Assembly (NCBI GenBank): GCA_027924585.1
Contig: BSBM01000372.1
Span: forward strand, 31,800,001-31,864,000
Source: Larix kaempferi
Lineage: Eukaryota > Streptophyta > Pinopsida > Pinales > Pinaceae
Direction of reading: 5' to 3'
DNA: 64,000 nucleotides
Shown here: positions 35,047 to 48,574 of the stretch, piece by piece
Position numbering within the stretch: the stretch's first letter is position 1
Layout: every line of letters begins with the position of its first letter
Made by a program: the position numbers and the translations under genes
Notes under the pieces: generated by a model
Seen by the model: only the letters and a program-made list of their open reading frames with translations
Told to the model about the DNA's origin: nothing
Databases searched by the model: none

Positions 35047-35258
35047 ACACAAGAAATAAGGTTTTTGTGTAAAAACTGTCATGAAGCCATAATGGCAAGT
35101 TTTTTATTTGAATGTATGCTCTTATGTAGCAATTTTGTTATAGAAGCCTTCAAGGCTAAGCTAGTATGATGTAAGCTCCAAGTGAGCAGTTCAAGTTTAT
35201 TCGATGAGAATAAAAAGATTTTTGCCATTGGAAAATAAAATTAAAAAAATTAAACAAA
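35047..35258 (+). other. LINE1 3' untranslated region and A-rich tail
   Basis: A short 3' region ends in an A-rich stretch (aaaataaaattaaaaaaatt) at about 35232-35258. A matching target duplication at the LINE 5' end was not found. Confidence 0.6.
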
Positions 35259-36529
35259 ATATATATAGAGAGAGAGAGACTTCTTCTATACTTAGTTCAT
35301 TTTTTGCATCTATATACTTAGTTGTTGTGTGTGGATTTGTCATTTTGGAAACTCGAGCATATGTAATCTTTGAAGTTTTGTGTAAAAGAATTGTTCAAAT
35401 GATATTGTAATAATCTTCTTTATTATCATATGATTTGTTACATTCGTTATTGTTATCATTCTGACTGTATGTTTACTTGAATAACCATCTTATGGAGTGG
35501 TACTTATCTTAAAAACAAATCTTCAGATTGCATAACCTTAATTTATGTTGATTATGTGTCTTGAATTATATGTTGTGTATTTCATGTTATAATGATCTGA
35601 TTTTATTTTTTTTGGAAATGCATTACTTTTCTTAACAAGCTATGTTTTTTAGTCCTAATGATTTATGTAGGCTAATTTCATGTCTTTTAAACATTATCAA
35701 GATTCAGAACAACATTTTATTAGTTGACTGTGCTTCTGGTCGGGATAGATAGTGAATTAGATTGTTAGAATTAGATGACTAAAGATGGTTAGGATTTAGC
35801 AGCTACTAAATTCAGTTCATAGGTAAAAACAATTAGCAATTCGAGTTTATTTAAGTTAAGCTTTTTAGTATTTAATTCTAGTAGTAGGGAATTAGTTACA
35901 TAAAACAAAACAAAACGAGACTCTCTGTTTGAGAGCAAATCCCCATAGGTGACAAGGCCTTAATCCTCTGAAAGGTATCTATTTTAAACATATAAAACGT
36001 TGCTTTAAGCATTCTATGTGGGTTATCTTTCTATAGTTGGCCACTTGACAAAATATCTGGCCAACAAACACGAAATACATTGTTTAGCTGCGAGACAACT
36101 AGTTGTGACTCTAGGTGGACCCACATATCGTGAATTCCCAAGTGGGTGTCATTACTTAATAGACCTATGACGACATCATATTTTGTTTGGTTATTCATAA
36201 GTGTTTCCAAGCAAAATCCGTCAGTGTGGTGGAGTGCATGGGAAGGGGAGTATATAGCCCAGGCAACTGATGCTAGGTTCTTGGACTATTGACTTGCACC
36301 ATCTGTGTAGCCAATGTAGATGTTTGTTTGAGATGTCATATGCACAAAGAGGAGATAGACTTATTCTCAAACAATGGAAAACTATAAAATGTGACACAAA
36401 TAAGAATGACAACAGGGGATGGTGAGAGTCTTATTGTGTGTTTTGGGGTTGTTAAATGTCGGAATCTCTTATGGTACAAGTCGTTAGTACCATACATGGG
36501 AGGTTATCCTGTCATTTAACATGGGGAGC
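35259..36529. other. No recognisable gene
   Basis: AT-rich sequence with a short GA repeat at 35268-35279. A small hairpin ATGGTAC-(9 nt)-GTACCAT lies at about 36471-36493. No ORF has a recognised domain. The 3' LTR expected for E2 was not found here. Confidence 0.5.
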
Positions 36530-37617
36530 CCCGGACGATTTTTAATTATTTATGAATCCTTGCTGGTGACCTGCGTCTTCGTCAGAAGACGAGGAATCAC
36601 TGCAAGTGAGGACACCCGCCAAGGGAGATTCATCATCGATGGTATCCGAAAAAGTAGGTATTACTTCCTCGGTTCGTGTCCCATGTGGCATCGCATGGAG
36701 GGGATCAAGTTGACCTTGCAGTATCATTAGTTAGAGGCAATATTCTCATTCAGCGAGTAGAATGGGGCATTGGAATGAGAAGTGAGAGTTCTTGCCACAA
36801 GACCGACAGGGTCGTGGTACTCGAGTGTAGAAGTGTTCTTGTACTTCCGGGGAGTTAACTTGTTCCAAAATGCAAGTGATGGCACTAGGAGGAATCATAT
36901 GTTCGGAATGCCCACAGGAAGAGCATTCATCATGTGGTGCTATCAACATAAGATTAGGATATTGAGAATCTTGTGGCGTTCTAGGCTCCACGGAGGAAAT
37001 TGCTACTAGGGGAGCTTGTGTGGGAGGTGCAGCTAGCGGTGTTGCTAATGTAATGACCATGTTGATATATGTTGATTCCTAGATTGAGGAGGAGGGTCCT
37101 CAATTGTCACTTGAGTGAGGCGAATGGTCACCAAAGAATCCCATAATCAAGGGAGATCGGGGCAATGGCATGTGTAGTGCCCATACTGAGAACACATGGC
37201 ACATGCGTGATTTGTGCACAGTGTCTTGGATTTAGGTGTGGGTGAGGAAGATGTGCCCCCTTGTACAATTGGTGGAGGATGGGTTATGCTAACGAGAGTG
37301 TTAAGCAGGTTTCTTAGCTCCGACAACGTGGGACACAGGTTTGTTGTGTGGCCTTGTTGTCCACAAAGAACACATGGTGGTGTAACTCTTTGAGTGGGAG
37401 TATTAGTCATAATTGGGGCTTTTAACCATTGTTGGTTGATGCACCCTACTTTAGGCTTAGCGACTTCTGATGAGTTGGATGTGGGGTTCGGTAAGAGGGT
37501 ACCTTTCAACTTTCATTGCTTGGTGCCCCCATTGGTGGTCTTTGTGACACTTGGTTGTGATTTAGTTGTGGATGTCATAGGTTGGGTTGTCGTAACTGAC
37601 GGTGTTACGGGTCTTGT
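36530..37617 (-). pseudogene. E2 post-protease region with three zinc knuckles
   Basis: Minus-strand frames carry CVLCGQQGHTTNLC (37333-37374), CAMCSQYGHYTCHC (37162-37203, preceded by TNHA) and CRSCGKNSHFSFQC (36767-36808). All three fit CX2CX4HX4C exactly. The first two correspond to the two knuckles after the E1 protease and are better preserved here. The third lies past the point where E1 is cut. Between them the sequence is Ser/Thr/Pro-rich with stops. Copia-2 separates this segment from the protease at 44681. Confidence 0.75.
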
Positions 37618-39141
37618 TGTTGATTTTTTAGTAAATATGATGAGCTTTGAACTTCAAAACTTAAAGTGCGGAAGTACTTAATACTTGAATCAATGAACAG
37701 TTCAATCACATGAAACATTCAACCATAACACAATATGTACCCTAGGGAAAACCCTCAAAACAATGAGGATGAAAAACCCCAACAAACCTTCAGAGTATAA
37801 TTATGATAGATAACAGAGAATGTCTTTTACAAAAAAACATATTGATTTTGGCACCCCAGGTGCAATTACAGAGCAAGATAAAGATAAAGAAGAGAGACTT
37901 AAAATAATATCCTGCACAAATAGAAGCACCTTGCCTTCAAGGAAGAAGCGAATTCGCTTCACATTGAATTCATCAATCATATATAACATATTTATACATT
38001 CTTCGCATGCATCGACTTCTATTTTTATCTTTCGACTTCATGATAAACTCGCCCTCCATCTGGATGTATCAATCTTGCACAAAGAAGAGCGCCCCACTTC
38101 TCATGCAGTGCATTAACTCACTGAATCGAGTCTTAGGATGAACTCACCCGTTAACTGAAAGCTTTCCCACTTAGTTATGTGGCTAACTTAAGTGTCATCA
38201 TGCAAGTGTCGCAACTCAAGTGTCGTCTTTTAGTTTAACATAAGTGTTGCCATGCAATAACACTTAGTTAACTAGATCTTCTTTGTTATCACTTAGTTAA
38301 CTCTCTTTAACATAAGTGTCGTCTTTTAGTTTAACATAAGTGTCGTCTTTTAGTTTAACATAAGTGTTGTCATACAATAACACAGTGAACTACATCTTCT
38401 TTGTTATCACTTAGCTAACTCTCTTTAACTTAAATCATACTGATTGATTTACTTGTAATTACCACTATGAGTTCTTTAATTAACTGAGGCATGTATTGTG
38501 GCTTTAACTGAAGCTTAACAATTCGAGTTCACTTAGTCATCTCATGAACAATTCAAATTCTCTTTTTCTCTATGGATTTATCTCTATATCTTATCTTTAC
38601 TACATGGTAAATATGTGTTAACTTTAATGATCTATCCTATCAGATTATACTCAAAAGATTTGTCAGATGTTGTGATCATATTATATTACTCTCGGACCAA
38701 ATGATCATATGCTAAAGTAATTCACTCTAGATATGGCCAATCTCTAAAGGAGACTTAATAGCAATTGGTGACCATGGTTAGTAATACATTACACAACATT
38801 AATGCTTCAACATGCAAATCATCTACCTCTATAACTAGAGGTCCACCCCATGGGTACCTACTATAACTCGAGGTCCACATGAGAATCCGACTTGACACAC
38901 AAGTCCTGAGCCTTGTCCAACAAGACTTTACAACATCATCACTTTGATACATCAAAGCATTCACCTCAACACACAAGGAATGACCTTTTACAAGTGAAGG
39001 CTTAGTTATTCTTGAGTCCAACTCAAGAATCTACTCCAAATTCCTGAGTCCAACTCAAGCTCCCTACCTCAACACATGAGGCCCAATCCCGGTTGCACAA
39101 TATTGGCTTGGAGAATGACTCGTGATGTTGTGCATTTAACA
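37618..39141 (-). repeat. Copia-2 3' LTR
   Basis: 1524 bp. Around 38306-38365 the 26-bp unit ending agtgtcgtcttttagttt is present three times in a row including a variant. The 5' LTR has one fewer copy at 43900-43945. Confidence 0.92.
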
Positions 39142-39282
39142 CTCCCTCTTAGTGATGGAGGCATTCTCTGCCTTACCAAGCTTGTCTCGGAAGTACCTGA
39201 ACTTCGTTACTGACAGAGGCTTTTTTAACACATATGCAATCTTCTCATCAGCAGCAATGTACTGAAGTTTCATTGTACCTTT

Positions 39283-42200
39283 CTAGACCATGTCTCTGAT
39301 GAAGTGATACTTCATTTCAATGTGCTTTGACTTATCATGAAACATAGCGTTTTCAAAAAGATTGATGCAACTTTGATTGCCACATTGAATGACTGTAGAC
39401 TTAAGCTTCTCACCGAACAACCCAACAAGTAGCTTCCTAAGCCACACTACTTCTCGACATGTAGTACTAGTAGCAATATACTCTACTTCTGTAGTACTCT
39501 GAGCTACAAATCCCTGCTTCCTACTGGACCAAGAGATCATAGTTGAACCCAAGATAAAACAATAGTTGGATGTACTCTTTCAGTGCACAATGCTACCACC
39601 CCAATCAAAGTCAGTATAACCAAGTAACAACACCCCTCCAATGGATGCATATATGAGTCCATAAGCAATCATACCTTGAAGGTGCCTAAGCACATGCTTA
39701 ACATCAACCCAATGTCTGTGTCTCAGATCAAACATAAACTGACTCGAAATACTCACAGCATAACATATATATGGTCTCGAGTGTATCAAGTACATCAACA
39801 AACCAATAAGTTGTCTATACAAAGTGAGTTCGACTAGATCTGATCCAGAATCTAACTCATGTAGTTTCCTTAAATTGGAAACCACCTGAGTACTCATGGA
39901 TTTGCAATCCATCATGCCAAACCTGCACAATATATCAATAGAGTACTTCCCTTGAGAAAGAAATATCTCATATTTTCTTTGCCAAATCTCAAGGCCAATA
40001 AAGTAGTGCATAAGACCTAAGTATTTCATCTCGAACTCATAAGTGATCTCCCTCTTGGACCAAGAAATTAGTTACTCCTCTCTAGTAAGTAACAAATCAT
40101 CAACATATAGAACCAATATCAACAGTTGGTTCTTCACTACCTTGAAGTAAAAATTTGGATTAGCTCCACTCTTAAAGAATCCCAATCTCTGAAGATAGCT
40201 GTCAATTCTCAACTACCAAGCTTTGGGAGCTTACTTAAGCCCATACAAGGATTTTTTCAATTTGCACACATGGGACTCCTTCCCATGAACCACAAACCCC
40301 TCAGGTTGCCGAATATAAACCTTTTCCTCAACCTCACCATTGAGGAAGGCTGCCTTCACATCCATCTGGTGAATCTTCCATCCTATAACAGATGGAAATG
40401 AGATAATAGCTCAAATAGTGGTGTACCTGGCCAGAGGAGCGAATGTCTCCTCATATTATATGCCTTCTTTCCGAGAGAAACCTTGGGCAACAAATCTGGC
40501 TTTATACTTTTCAATACTGCCATCAGTAGCATGCTTGATCTTGTAAAGTCGTCTGGATCCCTTCGGGTTTAGGAACAACTTCCCAAACACTATTCTTCAT
40601 AATAGACTTGTATTCCTCTACCATTGCATCTTTCCATACTTGATACTTTGTAGCTTCTTCATAGGTGGAAGGATCTGAATCACTGATGTGACTCATATGT
40701 GTAACATAACCTGAATATCTGTAAAGTTGCTTTCACTCTCTCAAAGAACCTAATGGTGTTACATGCCTCTTTGCATCTTGTATTATATCTCGACACCATG
40801 TATACCTCCTCTTGGCAGCAGGTCCATGTTCTATTGGTTCATCAGGAGCTAGCAAATATGAGAACTCTACTGGATTATCCCTCTAAACATCTGAATGGGG
40901 AGAATCAGTATCTGTGTCCTCCATCATAGGAGTCTCATGCTCCTCTATGTCTATATCATACTAAAGCTCTTTCGATCGCTTAAATGTTGCCTCTTCATGG
41001 AAGGTCACATCTCGGCTGACCTCAATGTGTATTTCACCTAGCACAAATATTGTGTAGGATTTGGATGATTTGCTATAACCAACAAAGGTTCCCTTCTTTC
41101 TTGATGGCTCCATATTTTTCCTCTTTTCTTTCAACACATGAATGTATACATGATTCCCAAAGATCCTCAGGTGTGAAATATCTGGTTTTTCACCTGTGAA
41201 CACTTCTTCAAGTGTCTTCTCATCCAGAATGGCATGAGGAATTCTATTATGGATATGTGTTGGTGGCCTCTTCCCATAATGAGGTAGACAGGTCTTGATC
41301 ATGCATCATGGCCTTTGCAGCCTCACAGATGGTTATATTCTTCCTTTCAGCAACCCTATTTTGATAAGGGTTGTAGGGTACATCAAACTGTATACAAATT
41401 CCTACATCACTACATAACTCATTAAACACATGTGAATCAAATTTACCTCCATTGTTGGATCTCAAAGAACAGATGTGCTTTCCTGTCTGATTCTCAACTA
41501 GGGCTTTGAATTCCTGAAACTTGCTAAAGGTTTCGCTCTTAGCCTTTAGGAAATGAATCCATGACTTTCTAGAGAAGTCATCTACAAAAAATACATAATA
41601 TAAATAGCCACTTAGGGAAGGGGATAACCTGGGACAACATACATCATAATTTATTAAATCTAAAATCCCTTTAGATCTAGTAGTACTACAAGAGAAAAGA
41701 AAATTAACATTCTTCCCAAATGCACAACCCCTACATACACTATCATGCTCAAAATTAGATACAGGCATACCTTTCACCATTTGTTGAAATCCTAGTAGCG
41801 CTTTATAGTGGAGGTGACCAACTCTCCTATGCCATAGCTTGCATGGACTAATAGTGTTGTGAACCATAGCTTGAATGTACTTCCCAGCTACCTTGTAGAG
41901 ACCTCCCTCTCTAACTCCAATGACTGCTACATATTTCAAGTCTTTGTTCTTCGGCCATAACAGTGCTTGATTATCCATGAAGATAAATCAGAAGCCCTTA
42001 TCTTCAAGAACCGAAACTGATAGGAGTTTCTTCTTCAAGCGTGGAACATAAAGAATGTCCTCCACATGTAAAATATATCCTGAACTCAGTTGGAAGGAAT
42101 TGGACCCAACTCCTTGGATCGAATAGGTTGTGTTGTCTCCAAACTCTTTCTCCTTGCATGCAAAATTTTTCTCCTTGAGATTGGTGATGGCGCTCTTATA

Positions 42201-43125
42201 AACAAACATATGTTTTGATGCACCACTCCCAGCCAACCATGTGTCCTCACTTATGATGACGGATCCAGAAAGTGCTAAGACTAGGTAATACTCCCTCCTT
42301 GTTTCCTTTTATCGGTTGTATTCTTCTGTGTAGTTTCATCTTCTATAGTGGTAGAAGCATGAAACCTTCCTTTTCCCTTTTTCTTTGCTTCTCACTCCCT
42401 TGTAGAATTGCCCTTCTTGTCACAGTTGTAGCATCTAACCTTTGAAGTGTCAAAGTCCTTGGTGTATACCTTCTTCTTCGAATGGGAAAACTTCTTTTGA
42501 AGGAAGTTCTTATTGAATTTCTTCATCCTTATCGTGAGGGAAAGATTTTCTTCTTTGATGCACATTGACTTGCTCTGGATTCGCCTCTCCTCTTGCAGGT
42601 AGTCGTGCCACATCCTTTCTGAGTTAGGTTGTACCTCTAGGCCATTTACCACAGCCAAGAATGTCTCTCATGAGGATGGGAGACCATCAATAGCGGTTTG
42701 GAGAAAATCATCTTCATCCACCACTACTCTAATACTGGCAAGATGATCTCTTACCTAACACATGTTGGTGAAGAAGGAGGCCATTGTCTCATCCTTCTCC
42801 ATCTTTAGGTTTTGATGCTTATTCTTCAATGCCCTCTTTTGGCTCGGGCCTTCTTCTCATATAGGTTTGTCAATGTATCAAAACACTCCTTTGCGGTCTT
42901 CAACGTAGTGATCACGGACATCAAATTGACCTTTACCAAATCATAGATGATCTGGTTGGCTTTAGCTTGGTTCTTCTTGAAGTTGATGTGCCCTGCATTA
43001 GATGTAGGCTCCTCCACCACAGTGGAAACATAGCCATCCAAGTCATGTTCCTCCAAGGTGTTGATATTTGAAGTGCCCTCAAGACAATCTTCTGGTTGAA
43101 CAGAGATTGATGCCATGGATCTCAA
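39283..43125 (-). pseudogene. Copia-2 gag-pol polyprotein, broken
   Basis: Gag occupies about 43125-42392 (NQIIYDLVKVNLMSVITTLK, and a degenerate knuckle CYNCDKKGNSTRE). The protease has LAGSGASKHM at about 42225, where the catalytic Asp reads Gly. Pre-integrase (LWHRRVGHLHYKALLGFQQM) and integrase follow at 41978-40961; the second catalytic Asp reads Asn in RSNNGGKF, and the Glu is kept in NRVAERKN. Reverse transcriptase is at about 40900-39580, with YVDD at 40096-40107 and then MKYLGLMHYFIGLEI. RNase H is at 39552-39283. Frame breaks separate each part. Gene order and motifs are standard for plant copia. Confidence 0.92.
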
Positions 43126-43197
43126 GTATTGTGCTCAAATCCTCGGGATCTATGTAGGCTCAAGTTTGCTTGACAAATATTAGCTCCTTCACACCCT

Positions 43198-43211
43198 GAG
43201 CTCTGATACCA
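43198..43211 (-). other. Copia-2 primer-binding site (initiator-Met tRNA)
   Basis: Minus strand TGGTATCAGAGCTC directly follows the LTR end. Only about 70 bp separate it from the gag frame, so this element has no long leader. Confidence 0.9.
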
Positions 43212-44680
43212 TGTCGATTTTTGAGCGAATATGATGAGCTTTGAACTTGAAAACTTTAAGTGCAGAAATATTGAATACTTGAATCAATGAACCATTCAAT
43301 CACGTGAAACATTCAACCATAACACAAGATGTACCCTGGGGAAAACCCTCAAAACACTGAGGACGAAAAACCTCAGCAAATCTTCAGAGTATAATTATGA
43401 TAGATAACAAAGAATGTATTTTACAAAATAGTTGATTGCTTTCGGCACCCCAGGTGCAATTACAAGGAAAGATAAAGATAAAGAAGAGAGACTCAGAATA
43501 ATATCTTGCACAAATAGAAGCACCTTGCCTTCAAGGAAGAAGAGAATTCGCTTCACATTGAATTCATCAATCATGTATAACATATTTATACATTATTCAC
43601 ATACATTGGCTTCTATTTTTATCTTCTGAATTCATGATGAACTCGCCCTCCATCTAGATGTATCAATCTTGCATGAAGAAGAGCACCCCACTTCTCATGC
43701 AGGGCATTAACTCACTGAACTGAGTCTTAGGATGAACTCACCCCTTAACTGAAAGCTTACCCACTTAGTTAGGTGGCTAACTGAAGTGTCATCATGCAAG
43801 TGTCGCAACTCAAGTATCACCTTTTAGTTTAACACAAGTGTCATCATGCAATAACACTTAGTTAACTAGATCTTCTTTGTTATCACTTGGTTAACTCTCT
43901 TTAACATAAGTGTCGTCTTTTAGTTTAACATAAGTGTTGTCATACAATAACACTTAGTTAACTACATCTTCTTTGTTATCACTTAGCTAAATCTCTTTAA
44001 CCGAAATCATATTGATTGATTTACTTGCAGTGACCATTGTGAGTTCTTTAATTAACTGAGGCATACATTGTGGCTTTAACTAAAGCTTAATAATTCGAGT
44101 TCACTTAGTCATCTCATTAACCATTCGAATTCTCTTTTTCTTTGTACATTTATCTCTATCTCTTGTAATTACTGCATGGTCAATATGTGTTAACTTTAAT
44201 TATCTATCATATCAGATTATACTCAGAAGATTTGTCAAAAGTTATCATCATATTATATTACTCTCGGACCAAATGATCATATGCTAAAGTAATTCACTCT
44301 AGAGGTGGCCAGTCCCTAAAGGAGACTTAAGAGCAATCAATGACCATGGTTAGTAATACATCACACAACATTAATGCTTCAACATGCAAAGCATCTACCT
44401 CTATAACTGGAGATCCACCCCATGGGCACCTACTATAATTGGAGGTCCACATGAGAATCCGACTTGACACACAAGTTCTGAGCCTTGTCCAACAATAATT
44501 TACAACATCATCACTTTGATACATCAAACATTCACCTCAACACATGAGGAATAAACTTTTACAACTGAAGGCTTAGTCATTCTTGATTCCAACTCAGGCT
44601 CCCTACCTCAACACATGAGGCCCAATCATGGCTACACAAGATTGGCTTCGAGAATGACTCATGATGCTATTCATTTAACA
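43212..44680 (-). repeat. Copia-2 5' LTR
   Basis: 1469 bp partner of 37618-39141 with many scattered substitutions, indicating an old insertion. Confidence 0.92.
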
Positions 44681-45604
44681 CTTGCAATCGTAGCAGCCGA
44701 AACAGGGTCAAACTCATAATGAGCGAGTGGTTTGGAAGCCATTTCCGGGTAAGGTGGTGTAAGGTACCATGCCTAAATACCCAAAGTGAGACGAGGTAGA
44801 GTTAACTGAGCCATAATTGGAGTCCTTGTACGCCTGTGGGAGGGTTCAAGAATGGGATTTGGAAGGAACCGATGGACTCAATGTTTTTTCAATGCCATCA
44901 CTCAACGATGGTGCTAATGATGGTGTTGAGGTGGAGGTGACTCCCTTTTCAGTGGTGAAAATTATGCACATTAGGCCATTGGTTGAGGTGGGGATATTGG
45001 GTGGTGGTTCCGAATATACTCCTAACAAATTGGAGTCCTTATACATCCCGGGGGCAATGTCAACATGCGGTTGATCAATGTCGACAACAGTTGGTAGGAC
45101 ATTTTCAGGGTTGTGGTGTTGGGATCATAGTAGTTAAGCTGGTTGAGTGTGATGACCTTCCCATTTAAGGGAAACATCATGATACGAAAGAGTAAGGAGG
45201 TGACCGCCTTCATGGCGTACATGTAACTACACCCCAAGAAGATGGTGTAGTCAAGTTCTGCGTCGACTACCTCGATGTCAATCATAACCATCTTCCCCCC
45301 CAACTCTATGGGGACATTTTGGTATAATCCTCTTGGTTGGGATGGTTTCCCATCATATGCGTAAATAGCGATAGACGAGGGGACTAGATCAGGTGACCCT
45401 AATCATTTCCTGACTTTTGAGGACATTACGCAAGTGGATGATCCTTCAACGATGATGCAACGATGAATTCATAATGTTCTTTACGGTGATTGAGACATGA
45501 AATGCGACTAACAAGGGTAGTCGCGGTTCACCTTTGTCAAGATCAAAGGTCATGAGATGCGAGTTAGAAGGATCAACGGTGTCAAGTGCATTGATTAATG
45601 AATT
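44681..45604 (-). pseudogene. E2 protease region
   Basis: The minus-strand frame 45303-45022 (GGKMVMIDIEVVDAELDY, FLGCSYMYAMKAVTSLLFRI) matches the C-terminal half of the E1 protease. Upstream near 45440 the active-site region reads IIVEGSSTCVMS, where E1 has IIDEGASTCVMS, so the catalytic Asp has become Val. A proline-rich spacer continues to the copia-2 junction at 44681. Position and sequence make this the E1 counterpart. Confidence 0.75.
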
Positions 45605-47274
45605 TCACTGGGTTGGACATGACTGTAGCACCTCTAACGTAGACATGGCTGCAAGTGATTGAGCCAAGTCATCCACAATACTGTAATTATGGGCGGCTTC
45701 CATGTGGGTATTATTAGGCAAACGTCGAAGTGGAACCATGGGAATCCACGGGATTTTTTCAATACTTAGGTGTGGTATTTGGAGAGGACCCCCCGAGGGG
45801 ATAGGAACTTCTTCCACTTGGGGAGTTGCAGCCTTATCATAACCCCTGGCTTGAGTCTAAATATTAACATCCAACGTGTAGATATTTTCAAAAGAGCCAT
45901 CGTCGGAGGGGAAAGGATCTTGTTGTTGTGTAACAACCCCTTGGTTTGCAAAGGTTTATTGTAGTACAACGGTTTGGGGTTGGGGAGGGTTTGCAACCTG
46001 AGGGAGATTTGCCACTATCTTCTTCTTGGCTTCCACTAACTGCTAGGAGTCGGGGATAAGAGGGAAAGATGAGTGGTATGACCGTATTCGCTGGAAATAG
46101 AGCAACATTAATTGGTACTCACGTTAGTGTTCTTCCCTTGTTTAGGGGGGTTATTAGTCCCTGTGTTTGGATTACCCGCATTCTGGTTTTGTTGGGGAGG
46201 GGGGTTTCCACCTTGCCTCAGCTGCTGGTTTTGATTGTTCTTCCCTTTCTTCTTCCCTTGAGTCTGAGGATTATATAGGTTAACAGTGTTTACTTGCTCA
46301 AACAGTTGAGCTTGTTGAGCATAAGAAGGTTGAACCACGATCACCCCCATGTAAGGCGTGGGTTGCTGACCAGTCGGGCATGGGAATGGGTAATAAGGGT
46401 TATATCCTGCAGGTGGGATAAATGTGGCCTGCGCTCCATAATATGTGGACATAGGAACGACTCGTGCCATTTGCGGTGTAGGGACCGTTGTCATTTGGCT
46501 AACATTTGGATAAGTAGGTCTATAGGGTCCATACTGTAACTAACCAACTAGTGGGGTTGGTACCGGTGAAGGGGGTACCGATGCAAGTGGCATGGATGGG
46601 TATTGATGAGCCATGTTAAATGGTGTCAAAGTGGTAGGAGGAACCTTTCCTAAGTGGGAAATGGACCCAATAAGCCCATCTGTTCAATGTGACGAGCCCG
46701 TAGGTGTAGGATCCAACAACCGATGCCGAGGGGCATCAGGGAGGATAGTGTAAAGGTAGCCAGATTGTGCATATATGAGATCAAAATGTTGGGCTTTCAT
46801 AATAGCCTCTTCCTCGCTTTGTGGCATGGAAGTGGCAACATCTTTAGCTATGGCGGGTTGGAGTGATTTGATAAACCAATCCAACAAAAAGGGTGGTTGT
46901 ATTTCAATTTTACACGATGTGTGGCGCCTACGCTACTCACTCATGGATGTGTTCAGTGATGTGGGTGGATGTATTTTGTCAAAACTCAGTTAGAATTTCG
47001 AGAGCAAGGTCATATCGAATCGAAAGTTGGAAGTAAGTGAGAAATGCGATGGCCAATGTCGCAAAGGTGGCATGGGTTTCTCTCGGTAGGTTTACATACC
47101 ATTTGGTTGACATTCCGATGAGGGTACAGTGAAAGAGGCGAAGCCTCACAAGATCGTCCATTATGTTGTTAGAAGAACACCATAAGTGGAAAGGCATGAC
47201 ATGGTTGGTGAGATCATCCCCTTTCTTTCCTTCGAATTTAGGAATGTTGGAGGGAAGTTTATTTGGCATAGCGA
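45605..47274 (-). pseudogene. E2 gag core and nucleocapsid region
   Basis: From 47269: MPNKLPSNIPKFEGKKGDDL, FHLWCSSNNIMDD, KWYVNLPRETHATF and FLTYFQLSIRYD, a clear retrotransposon gag capsid. Then DWFIKSLQPAIAKDVAT and EEEAIMKAQHFDLIYAQSGY. A Pro/Gln/Asn-rich stretch with KKKGKNNQNQQ follows (46494-46108). Near 46090 a degenerate knuckle with Ser in place of two Cys (YGHTTHLS) follows a TN that matches the LRTNHP lead-in of E1. Frames are interrupted several times. The N-terminal gag part lies beyond the nested element at 50431-50840. Confidence 0.8.
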
Positions 47275-47779
47275 TGATCCAGATTTATTTGAGAAACGAA
47301 ATGAAAGAGCATATATATATTCACATACACAAATATATGGAAAGAAACATAGTGATACAGTAAACACATATTCTATTAAATATCGGAAATAGAACATACT
47401 GTAAAATAAAACTAGAATGGTGGTAGCTATCTCTGAGAAGAGATGTGGCCATTATGCTCTTTCGTGCCAAGATGAATACAAAAAGAGGATGAAAGGGCCT
47501 ATTTATCATAAGCATGAGGGAAAGAATCCCAAACATCCAAAAACCTAACCCTAGAATATGAATTGTTATAAAGTTTGCGGCCCTAAGGTGGTTAGTTGAA
47601 TAGTCAACTTCCCGGGGTCATAAATTTTGCATACGATCTCTGTTTGGGGCGCTCGATGGCCCGTTGGAAAGGTCTATCCGAGATTTACAACTTAGAAAAA
47701 TTACTAGAAAATTTTCAGAATGGGAATTTGTTTTGAGCCAAAGGAATAGGTGGGTGGCCAGCGATATCTATTTGGATCA

Positions 47780-48574
47780 TTCCTCCCCCCTTAGGAAGCA
47801 ATGGTCTCCATTGCGTCAAATCCCTTATCATATGTCGAACTCTATGTTGAGTTGAGCTCCTGGTGCGGGATTTGTTGAAGTGAAAAGGCTTCCTTTCTTT
47901 GACATCTTCAGAGGGTTTTAATTGTTGTTGATGGATGCGTTGGAGCGGTTCAATAATTTTGGTTGTCGTGTTATCCTTGGTCTGCACTGGTGTGGGTGAT
48001 TTCTTTCTGTATGAGCACCTTGAATGCATGGCCTTGCACTGTAGAGGTACCCGGATAGACGATGCTGCAATGAATTTGTGTTCTTCTTGTTTCTGCCGAG
48101 TAGAGGGATCATGTGCAGAGGTTGTGGATGTCTTTGCGATCTGATGTTCTCCTTCAGTGGCAATTGAAAATAGGGAAAATTTCCTAGTGTGGGAGATTAT
48201 CTTCCTGCATTGCTTGGTTGGGGTAGGTGCAACTATCTCTGGTATTCGATAGAGTTTTCCTCCCAAAGTGACAATGACACTTCGAGGTCGTGATTCATAT
48301 ACAGCGTGATGCTTCCACATATATGGTTGTCCTAAAAGAACATCACATACTTCTAGTGGGGCCAAATCACACAATACCTCATCTTTGAAGGGCTTGATGT
48401 CGTATGGTAGGCGGCATTGATGACTAACGCAGATATTTCATCCTTGGCTTAGCCAACCAATGGTGTATGGTTGTGGGTGTGGTGTTATTGGTAGCTCCAA
48501 TCTCTTGATGAGTTCTGTCGAGATCAAGTTCTTTTGGCTGTCGCTGTCCACAACAAAATGTAGGGGAATTCCCT
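47780..48574 (-). pseudogene. Small nested element: protease
   Basis: Minus-strand sequence reads LHFVVDSDSQKNLIS (retropepsin active site with Asp in place of Gly), ELIKRLELPITPHPQPYTIG, and, from 48374, CDLAPLEVCDVLLGQPYMWK and a Ser/Gln-rich tail. The LLGQPYMW strand is typical of Ty3-type proteases. Stops separate the parts. It ends at the polypurine tract, so the element stops right after the protease. Confidence 0.75.

Larger units (their letters stand above)
37618..44680 (-). mobile_element. Copia-2: Ty1/copia LTR retrotransposon nested in E2
   Basis: The LTRs are 37618-39141 (3', 1524 bp) and 43212-44680 (5', 1469 bp). On the minus strand they begin TGTTAAATG and end AAATCRACA. The flanks are CTTGT (37613-37617) and CTTGC (44681-44685), a one-mismatch target duplication. 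The primer-binding site TGGTATCAGAGCTC (minus) lies at 43198-43211. The polypurine tract AAGAGGGAG (minus) abuts the 3' LTR at 39142. The interior carries gag to RNase H in copia order. The 3' LTR has an extra copy of a 26-bp repeat. Confidence 0.94.

Noticed and set aside
36454-36520. GTTAAATG/CATTTAAC inverted repeat as the missing E2 LTR end or a small foldback element
   Set aside because: The E2 LTR sequence does not follow it and no target duplication was found.
37820-38116. 98-codon plus-strand frame
   Set aside because: It lies inside the copia-2 3' LTR and its counterpart in the 5' LTR is broken; no coding signal.
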